64,000 nucleotides of DNA from JACZYA01 sp965247455 (GTDB lineage Bacteria; Acidobacteriota; Terriglobia; Acidiferrales; 2-02-FULL-67-57), in contig CBDFHE010000015.1 in the NCBI GenBank assembly GCA_965247455.1, positions 124,001 to 188,000 of the forward strand, in the 5' to 3' direction. Position 1 is the stretch's first letter. Each line of letters starts with the position of its first letter. The notes under the pieces are model-generated. The model worked only from the letters and a program-made list of their open reading frames with translations. It made no database searches and was not told where the DNA came from. The position numbers were made by a program, and so were the translations under genes. Shown here in pieces: positions 57,286 to 64,000 of the stretch.

Positions 57286-59143
57286 GTGAGGGCAGCTCAC
57301 CGGGACGATTTTTCTCCTTGCGCTACTCCTCTGCCCCGCCCTGCGCGCCTCCGACGGCGCCTTCATCCAAGCCTTGCAGATTCGCGGCTCCGGGCGGCCG
57401 GTCGAAATCGAAACGCACGCCGGGCAAACGCTCGACCGCGCCCGCATCGCGCGCGACGTCCGCCGCCTGTGGGCCACCGGCTGGTTCGAGGACATCCGGG
57501 TCGAAACCTCTGAAACCCCGGAGGGAATCCAAGTTGTCTTTACGCTGGTCGAAAAGCCCCGGCTCTACCTGCGCCGGGTCGTGTTCGAACCCGAGAGCCG
57601 GAAGCGTCCGCTGGGATTGGAACAAGACGCGCCGGTGGACGCGGCCTGGACCCGGCAGGTGGCGGCGGCGCTGCGGCGGCAACTGATCGAAGAGGGCTAT
57701 GCCGACGCGGCGGTGGAAAGCGAGTTGATTTCCGTAGGCTTCCAGCAGGCCGACCTGCTGCTGCGCGTGGAGCCGGGCCGGCGGGTGCGCGTGGGCGAGG
57801 TGCGCTTTGCCGGCTCGCCGGGTTTGCCGCCGGAGGAATTGCGGCGGGCGCTGCGCTCCATACGCGCGCGGCGCCTGCTGCCCGGCGTGCCGGGACTGTG
57901 GCGCGGCTGGCGCTTGTTCCCGCCGTTCAGCGACGCCCGCCTGCGAGCCGACCTGGAGCGGCTGCGGTCGCTCTACGTTTCACGGGGCTACTTCGACGCG
58001 CGCATGGGGGTGGCGGCGGTGGAGGTGGCCGAGGGCAAAGCCGCGGTCACGGTGGGAGTGAATGCGGGTCGGCGCTACCGGGTGCGCCGCCTGGAGGTTG
58101 TGGGAGGCGAGCCCAGCGAAGAGATCGCGCCGCACCTGGATGGCAGCTTTCCCGTCCGGAAGCTGTGCCACTGTTTGCTGGAAGCGCGGCGCACCTCGGA
58201 GCGGCAGGGCGAGGTGCCTTTTGCGGTTCGGCTGGAGGTGCAGGCCGCGCCGGAGCCTGACTGGGCCTGGTGGGAGAGTGCATCGGGGCAGCAACGGCGC
58301 GGGGAGAAGCCCTCGGCGGCCGATTCCTGGGTGGCGCTGACGGCTACTATTGCCGCCGGCCCGGCCTACCGCGTGGGGCGGATCGAATTTCGCGGCCACC
58401 ATGCCCTGAGCGATTCGACTTTGCGGCGCGCCCTGCTGCTCGAAGAAGGAGAGTTGTTCGACCAAGGCCGGCTGCGGCGCAGCCTGGCGCGCTTGAACCG
58501 GCTGGGGTTCCTGGAACCGGTGACGCTCTCCGACGTGCGCGCGGAGCGCGACCCGGACGGCCGCCGCGTGCACTTGATCATCCCGGTGAAGGAAAGCAAG
58601 CGGGGACGCTGGTCGCTCGCGGGCCCGCTGGGACCGGTGAGCGCGTTCGGGCCGTTGCAGTTTACGATCAAGTCGCGGCTGCCGGCCTGGGGACGCGGGG
58701 CGGCGGCGCTCTCCACCTACAACCTGGTGTTCTCGCTGCTGGCGCTGCCGGCGGTGGGGCTGAGTCCTTTGTCGCTCACCACCCGGACGCGCTGGCAGGC
58801 GCTGGTTGGGTTGGAGCGGCCTTATCTGCCGGGCGAGCGCTGGCGCTCGGGCTTTCTTCTTTCGCCGCAACTGGGTTGGCGAGGAGCGCTGGCCAGCTAC
58901 GGGTTCACGCAGGCTCGACAGGCTGCCGGCGCTGCGCTGCGAGGCGGCTCCGCCTTCGATGCCGACCTCTACGTTGCCGCCCAGTGGCGGGCTGGTGAGA
59001 GAGCAGGCGGCGTGGCGGAAACAACCGCTGCTGGCCCCGCCGTCGGCGTCCTGCGCTGCCAAGCGCGGAAGCCGTCCTGGAAGTGGCTGCGGGTCGCCGG
59101 AGCGGTGGCTTCCAACCTGTTGTTGACAGCGACGCCGCTGTAA
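57286..59143 (+). CDS. POTRA-domain outer membrane (BamA/TamA-like) protein
   Basis: Residues after the signal region contain several POTRA-like units (VRRLWATGWFEDIRVETSET; VGEVRFAGSPGLPPEELRRA; RYRVRRLEVVGGEPSEEIAP; YRVGRIEFRGHHALSDSTLR with RLNRLGFLEPVTLSDV), followed by a short beta-barrel start. The barrel is far shorter than the usual 350-400 residues, so the C-terminus is truncated or reduced. The N-terminus is also odd: GTG 57286 has a good AAAGGGGG site, but its frame joins the rest only if one T of the run near 57309-57313 is removed, which then gives a clean signal peptide (DDFLLALLLCPALRA). Known relatives insert outer-membrane proteins. Inferred: a degenerating or lineage-specific Omp85-like protein. 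Confidence 0.72.
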
Positions 59144-59304
59144 GCTCGCGCTCTCTCTTCTCGCGTCCAACCCGGTGGCCCCTGCCGCCGGGAGGGAACC
59201 CTTTTCCCAGCGGCAGGGGCCGCTGGGCTGGACCAGATTGAGCCGTTACCCGCCTGGGGTGAACTTGCACCGGGGGAGTTTTTGCCTTACCCTCAATGGG
59301 AAGT

Positions 59305-59380
59305 GGGCGTGTAGCTCAGCTGGGAGAGCGCCGCACTTGCACTGCGGAGGTCAGGGGTTCGACTCCCCTCACGTCCACCA
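59305..59380 (+). tRNA. tRNA-Ala (UGC anticodon)
   Basis: Acceptor GGGCGTG pairs with CACGTCC (one G-U pair); anticodon loop CTTGCAC; T arm AGGGGTTCGACTCCCCT; CCA encoded. Like tRNA-Ile(GAU) it is normally a 16S-23S spacer tRNA but is here far from the 16S gene. Confidence 0.96.
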
Positions 59381-59725
59381 CTTTTTCAATCACTTAGAGT
59401 CGAGGCTAACAGCACTTTTCGCCTAGCTGTAGTAGGAATTGTAGTAGGCGAGTGTCGAAAGTACGCCTTTCAGATCGCTGGGCCCGAGCCAGGAAAGCGA
59501 ACAGGTCCTTCCTCGCAAGATGCATGGGCAATCTGTGTGAAGGGGAGTGGGTCGAAACAATTAGGGGTGGTACGAGCACTTTCTAGGAGAATTTCAGAAC
59601 TTTCCCCAGGGTTTCGCTTAGCCTGACACTCCGCTGACTTTCGTAACCGCCTCTCTCCCTCCGCGTTGACTTGCCTGCGGGTGTGGCCTAGGATGGCGGG
59701 CAAAATAGTACTGGGAGTAGAAGCA
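59381..59725. other. Intergenic stretch, no gene seen
   Basis: The 345 bases after tRNA-Ala show no convincing coding frame, repeat or terminator. The GTAGTAGGAATTGTAGTAGG segment near 59430 is a short direct repeat of no clear meaning. Confidence 0.5.
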
Positions 59726-59973
59726 ATGATGCAAACGCTTGTTCCAATCCTTCTCGGCTTTCTTCTCGCGGCAATAGTAGGAGCGATGATATTCAGCACA
59801 AAATTCCGAAAAGACCTACTCGGTGGAGAGGGGGAAGCGCGGACACTGGGGATACTAAGCATAAAAGGAGCTGCCGTAGTCGTGCTTTGTGGGTTGTTTG
59901 TTGGAGGACTCCTTTATTCCGTACCCAAGGCCCAGGAGGCTCCATCTGGGTTCGTCAGTGAAGACTTACTTAA

Positions 59974-61643
59974 CCGGGATTTCCGTTTTGCCTGCCCCTG
60001 ATGGCACGTTTATACACCCGATCGCCGCCGATCGCACAAAAACTTCGATCGTCGCACAATCGTTCAGCTTCAAAGGCCTTCATCTGAGCCCGCGCCGACG
60101 TGCGACCGACTGGAACCCCTGCTTTTCGGGCATTTCTCAGACACCGCTCCACACGTGTGCCCCGTGTCATCGCCGGGCGGGCTTCGTTGCACTTCAGGCC
60201 GCGCGTCAGCCTGCCGGCACGGGTAGCGCCCAGATCCTCCGCAGCATGTCGCCGAACAGCCGCCGCGTGAGATGCCCTTCCGCCAGCAGAAGCCAGTAGT
60301 ACCGCGCATGCTTCACCAGCCGGCCCCCAGTTTTCACCAGTCGCTGCTGGAGACTCGTGAGCGACCAGCGCTTGACCCGCAGCGGAAGGACCAGTCTGCG
60401 CCACAAGTTGCCCAGATTGTAGGCCAGGACGCTCAGTTGCAGGCGCACCTCGTTCGCCCGGAAACGATGGCACGACAGCCGCGTCCAGTGGGTGGCCTGC
60501 TTGCCTTCCTTGATCCATTGCTCCGCCGTACCGCGCTTGTTGTAAAACCGCACGACCGAGCGGCTCGGGAGGGCCGTGTTGGTCACGATGAAGCCGACGC
60601 GAGGGAACAGCTCACCTTGGTGGTGCTCCACCTTGGCGACGATCCGTCTGGGCGTGGTCCAGCTCTTGGCCTGATAGCGGAAACTCTGGTAGCGCACCAA
60701 GGGCTTGCAGCTCGGCCGTCCCGGCGGACGAAAGAGGATGTCTTCGATTTCCAGCTCCAAGCTCTTGTTCGCCGGCATGCGAATGGCATAGTCCACGTCG
60801 CGCTGCTCGAGCGCGTCGTAGATCTCGGGCTTCGCGAACGCGGCGTCTGCGCGGAACGCTACGCGCTTGCCCTCCACCTGCTGCCGGTCAATCTCCGGTA
60901 CGAGCAGGTCGTCCCAGTCGTCGGCGCTATGCACGTTGCCTGGCCGCAGCGTGGCGGCGAGGCAGTCCCCATGCTCGGTGAACAGAAACAGCGGGTGGTA
61001 GCAGACGGACTCGAAGTGCCCGTTATAGGCGCTCCCTTCCTGCGCCCCATGCACCGGGCTCTCGCTCGAATCCATGTCGAGCACGATCCGGTCGGCGCGC
61101 GTCGCCATCTCGGCCTGTGCAAGCACCTCCCGGTTCACGGCCCTCAACCCGACGAGATTCTCCTCGTGGGTCAGCAGCTCTGTCTCGAACCAATGCAGCG
61201 TCGATGTCAGCGCCGCACCCCGGTCCCAGCGCTTTGGCGACCCGATGAGACGAAATGTTGGGTCTGCCGACACGCGCCCCGCGTCGTTGAGATCTTCGTA
61301 GCCCGCGAGGCGACTGTAGACCGACTGCCGCAGGAGATCCACCACGCTGAACTGGGTGTTCATCCCCTGTCGGGAATCGCTCAGGTGCTCGGCGATGAGT
61401 GTCTCCAGCCCCAGACGTTCATCCAACTCGCGCACCAGAATGAGGCCAGCGTCAGAAGTGACGCGCGATCCCTGGAACGCGACTTTCAAGAAGCCGTTGA
61501 ACGCGAACTGGAATGGCTCGTGTTGTAATTCACCCACCGGGTGTCACCCTCCGTAGTGTGGTTCCTTACGTCGGAGCCCCAAAACTCAAGGCGCAGCGAC
61601 TGGTCCTGGCGATACGGTACCACAGCCAAATCGGAAATCCGGG
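59974..61643 (-). mobile_element. IS1380-like element, copy 5
   Basis: Full 1670-bp copy with exact CTTAA duplication (59969-59973 and 61644-61648). It carries the T variant near 60063 shared with copies 2 and 3 and one private change near 60577. Confidence 0.93.
60206..61537 (-). CDS. IS1380 family transposase (copy 5)
   Basis: Intact 443-residue frame; differs from other copies by Met to Thr in FIVTNTALPS (about residue 322). Catalytic residues unchanged. Confidence 0.9.
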   Translation of the reverse strand: MGELQHEPFQFAFNGFLKVAFQGSRVTSDAGLILVRELDERLGLETLIAEHLSDSRQGMNTQFSVVDLLRQSVYSRLAGYEDLNDAGRVSADPTFRLIGSPKRWDRGAALTSTLHWFETELLTHEENLVGLRAVNREVLAQAEMATRADRIVLDMDSSESPVHGAQEGSAYNGHFESVCYHPLFLFTEHGDCLAATLRPGNVHSADDWDDLLVPEIDRQQVEGKRVAFRADAAFAKPEIYDALEQRDVDYAIRMPANKSLELEIEDILFRPPGRPSCKPLVRYQSFRYQAKSWTTPRRIVAKVEHHQGELFPRVGFIVTNTALPSRSVVRFYNKRGTAEQWIKEGKQATHWTRLSCHRFRANEVRLQLSVLAYNLGNLWRRLVLPLRVKRWSLTSLQQRLVKTGGRLVKHARYYWLLLAEGHLTRRLFGDMLRRIWALPVPAG

Positions 61644-62394
61644 CTTAATCTGCTCGCAGCCAATCAGGGTTCAGCTCTTAGAGAAGCTGACCAAAATGCC
61701 GCTTCCCTCCGTGACGAATATCGCACCTTCGTGAATGAGAGGTGGATGCCGTTATTTATGGCTAACTTTGTGCGAAGAGCTGACTTAAAGAGAGATATAC
61801 GAGACACCCTGAACAAGCCGGATGAGTTGGACGAACGTATTACAGAATTTACTAAATTTGCGGTCGAGGAAGTCTTGAGGAGAGAGGATGAGCTGCTCGG
61901 ACTAGTAGATTCCGTGCATAAGAAGTCCACATCTCGACTACGTGAGTGGTACAACGAAACGTTAATCGCAGTTGCCGGTCGTAACGTTGAGGAATATCGT
62001 GAGCTCCTAAAGGCTCGTCCTCCAGAACTCGATAGAGCGAACGAAATGTATCGCTTGATAGACTCAGACCTGAGAAATCTGCCGCCCAACGAGGCGATAA
62101 TATCTTCTCTCAGGCGACTGAGGGAATACCTAGCACAAGAGTTTGATGACAGGACTTCATCCGGGCCACAGGGAGAAAATCTTAGGTAAGTGGAGCCGAT
62201 GTTCCACGCACGCTGACCGCCCAACTCCCGCTTCCAATCCCTTCTCCGCCGCCCGCCTGCGGCAGGCAGGCCTGAACTTCCCCCCGTAAAGGACACGGGG
62301 CAGGCGGAGTAGGGCCTGCGCGTTGACTTGGGTGGGGGTGCGGAATAGGATGGCGGGCAGCGTGCACCCGCAAGTTGCCTGACACGCTGGACCA

Positions 62395-62886
62395 TCACCC
62401 TTCGAGAGGAAGAAACCACGTCTCCGGTGTCTGGCTCAAGATACCGCCAAAGAACTGGTCATCCAGACTTTTCATATCCCATGAACGCCACGTTTTGGGT
62501 GTGATCTTGATGGTTATATCGTTTCCAGCCTCAAAAACGGGTCCGACTCTGGAGTCCTCGAGACCCGCTTTGGTCACATATCGCTGACGAATCTTTGCAT
62601 TGATCGACTTTGATTCCTCACCTTTAATGGTCTCCGCCGTCCCAGACGCATAAACCCATTTTTCGGACCCTAGCTTGCGGACGTCGACCATTAACGAGAC
62701 TTCGGGGCGAGACGTGACATTCTTGACCTTGCGACTCATAGAAGACGACGAGACAAAGAGGCAGTTGTCCTCAAACAGATACCACACCGGGGTCATATGA
62801 ATCGAGCCACCATCATTGAGTGTCGCCAACATGGCGTAGTATCGCCCCTCAAGGACACCTCGCATTGGATCACTCAACTTCGACAT
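62395..62886 (-). CDS. Pyridoxamine 5'-phosphate oxidase-like (PPOX) flavoprotein
   Basis: The 163-residue split-barrel protein (LEGRYYAMLATLNDGGSIHM, TPVWYLFEDNCLFVSSSSMS, RKVKNVTSRPEVSLMVD) matches the PPOX class that binds FMN or F420. Members reduce quinones, enones or heme-like compounds; substrate unknown. Length is normal. It lies alone between the IS-disrupted gene and a dehydrogenase relic. Confidence 0.88.
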   Translation of the reverse strand: MSKLSDPMRGVLEGRYYAMLATLNDGGSIHMTPVWYLFEDNCLFVSSSSMSRKVKNVTSRPEVSLMVDVRKLGSEKWVYASGTAETIKGEESKSINAKIRQRYVTKAGLEDSRVGPVFEAGNDITIKITPKTWRSWDMKSLDDQFFGGILSQTPETWFLPLEG

Positions 62887-62935
62887 CGGTCACCCCCTAT
62901 TGGTTATGTAAAAATCCGTAACCTGCCTCCGGGGA

Positions 62936-63124
62936 TTGTACCACCTGCGGCGGCAGGGGATGGATCTGACGGTGTCCGACCTGAACGAAGGGCGCGCGCG
63001 GCAGGCTGAGTTGGAACTGGGCGTGCGCGTGGTGGCGCCGGAGGAAATTCTCTTTGTCGAGTGCGACGTGCTGGCGGCGTGTGCGCTGGGCGGAACAAAG
63101 GCGGCAGGCCACCTCAGGAGCTAA
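62936..63124 (+). pseudogene. Leucine/glutamate dehydrogenase fragment
   Basis: Sixty-two codons (MDLTVSDLNEGRARQAELEL, VVAPEEILFVECDVLAACAL, GG) match the NAD-binding Rossmann part of Leu/Glu/Phe/Val dehydrogenases, where a full gene has about 350 codons. Both ends are cut. It is a short relic in otherwise unrelated DNA. Confidence 0.7.
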
Positions 63125-63136
63125 AGTCCATCTTCA

Positions 63137-64000
63137 TTATTTTCTATAATAATCTTTCCAAATCATCTCAAGCCCCCTGGCAAGCCTGAATTCGGGTTGA
63201 GTTAGGGCCTTCTCTTGTGCGGTAAGCTCGTCTTCATCGAGGGCCGGACAACAAGCCATCATCGTATAGCCGGGTTCGAGCAACAGCCTGTCCACCCTAC
63301 AGGCTCTCATATTGTTTCTCGACCCCTCAAAAAGCTTAACTAAATCGTCTCCACTTTTCCCAGCAAGCCGAGCACTCAAGATGTCAACTGTTGCCCGGTT
63401 CATACAGCGCAGAAGGTTTTCTGCAAAATGTCTGTATGCATCCAGCTGGTGGCGCAATTCTTGCCGCAGACCACTCACATCGCCAGGTTGGATCCCACCA
63501 AGATACTGCTCTAGCTGCCCCGTCGTTCTTCTGACGACCTCTTCCGTTTCAGAAACTTGAGTTACGTTACTACGCACAGTGTCTAGCTCGTTTTTCAACT
63601 TCTCGTGTTGCGCAGCAAGCCTTTCCGATTCTTGAACATGATCCTTCAATTGTTGCAAAGTATCAGCATACTGGTTTGACACCTCCTCCAATTGGGAATT
63701 TCCTGCCTGTAAACGCTTCAGCTCCTTCTGGGCCTCCGAAGCGTGCACTTCAAGCACAGCTCGCCTGCGCGATAGGTCTCCTAGGTCTTTATTCAATTCG
63801 TCGCGCAAAAATTCGACCTTTGAAAGGGCTGATTTTTCTACCTCCTCCCTCACGTCTTCGGCAATAATCTCCACAAACGAGTGGAAGCCGAGGACACCAA
63901 GTAATGTCAAGCCAATACTAACAATGGTTCCAATCAGCCTAGTGCGTTCCCACAAGCGCTTCTCGATCCTCTCTCTTAACTGGTAGTCAGCAAGAGCAAG
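63137..64000 (-). CDS. Membrane-anchored coiled-coil protein with Cys-rich C-terminal domain (5' end outside window)
   Basis: The frame is open to the window edge (YQLRERIEKRLWERTRLI upstream of the first listed Met-like codon), so the start lies beyond 64000. One membrane helix (IGTIVSIGLTLLGVLGFHSF) is followed by a long coiled coil (EEVEKSALSKVEFLRDELNK to KLKNELDTVRSNVTQVSETE). The last 100 residues hold LDAYRHFAENLLRCM, CRVDRLLLEPG, a CCP motif and LARGLEMIWKDYYRK, the same ordered motifs as in the secreted protein at 30347. I do not recognise the domain. Inferred: a sensor or scaffold whose C-terminal domain recurs in two architectures here. Confidence 0.78.
   Translation of the reverse strand, partial: LALADYQLRERIEKRLWERTRLIGTIVSIGLTLLGVLGFHSFVEIIAEDVREEVEKSALSKVEFLRDELNKDLGDLSRRRAVLEVHASEAQKELKRLQAGNSQLEEVSNQYADTLQQLKDHVQESERLAAQHEKLKNELDTVRSNVTQVSETEEVVRRTTGQLEQYLGGIQPGDVSGLRQELRHQLDAYRHFAENLLRCMNRATVDILSARLAGKSGDDLVKLFEGSRNNMRACRVDRLLLEPGYTMMACCPALDEDELTAQEKALTQPEFRLARGLEMIWKDYYRK

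Larger units (their letters stand above)
59726..62189 (+). pseudogene. Membrane and coiled-coil protein of unknown function, split by IS copy 5
   Basis: The halves 59726-59973 and 61649-62189 join in frame when the IS and one CTTAA are removed, giving 262 residues. The N-terminus has two membrane helices (LVPILLGFLLAAIVGAMIF; IKGAAVVVLCGLFVGGLLYS). The rest is charged and helical (LREADQNAASLRDEYRTFV, ADLKRDIRDTLNKPDELDER, EEVLRREDELLGLVDSVHKK), facing probably the cytoplasm. No family is recognised. ATG 59726 follows GGGAG. Confidence 0.82.

Overview
The window is GC-rich chromosomal DNA that most likely comes from an uncultured or lightly studied member of the Acidobacteriota. This is inferred from the tilS–hpt–ftsH–folP–cdaA–cdaR–glmM gene order and the general look of the 16S rRNA; no database comparison was possible. 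Housekeeping blocks alternate with accessory DNA that has been heavily reworked by mobile elements and by short dispersed palindromes.

Layout. 1–3.8 kb: a DNA methyltransferase–HNH fusion gene split by a composite IS1380-like element. 4.3–11.2 kb: response regulator, MBL hydrolase–pirin pair, tRNA(CAU), and two convergent AhpD-like genes that each need an in-frame UGA read as selenocysteine, the second coupled to a serine-hydrolase gene. 11.4–20.6 kb: the core block tilS, hpt-like, ftsH, folP, cdaA–cdaR (cyclic di-AMP) and glmM. 20.9–27.2 kb: AIM24-like protein, a phosphoesterase–HhH–RNase H-like fusion, DUF885 remnants, receiver/PilZ proteins, a TPR protein and a LuxR-type regulator. 27.4–33 kb: IS copy 2, then a cluster with a broken alpha/beta hydrolase, a secreted protein, a frameshifted GH108 muramidase and a patatin phospholipase. 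33.8–35.9 kb: a solitary 16S rRNA unit with its own promoter, processing stem and terminator; no 23S follows. 36.5–40.5 kb: a decayed AvaI/BsoBI-type restriction-modification (R-M) system. 40.6–47.4 kb: a triple-HTH regulator, a PEGA/OmpA protein, a DUF3800 gene between 102-bp direct repeats, and a PerR-type regulator with a ferritin-like gene. 47.6–55.3 kb: a nested island. 55.8–62.9 kb: phosphatase, tRNA-Ile, a tRNA relic, a POTRA protein, tRNA-Ala, and a membrane gene split by IS copy 5. The window ends in a coiled-coil membrane protein.

The most striking object is the nested element at 48104–53436. It is an IS1595-family transposon with 23-bp terminal inverted repeats and an exact 8-bp target duplication. 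It carries a single-chain restriction-modification gene translationally coupled to the transposase. It sits inside, and cleanly splits, a conserved small gene, and it has itself been hit by the IS1380-like element. The same IS1380-like element (five insertion sites, near-identical copies, 5-bp YYTAR-like duplications) interrupts three different R-M genes here. Removing it on paper restores four open reading frames.

Several frameshifts lie in short homopolymers, so some 'pseudogenes' could be sequencing errors; this is flagged where relevant.
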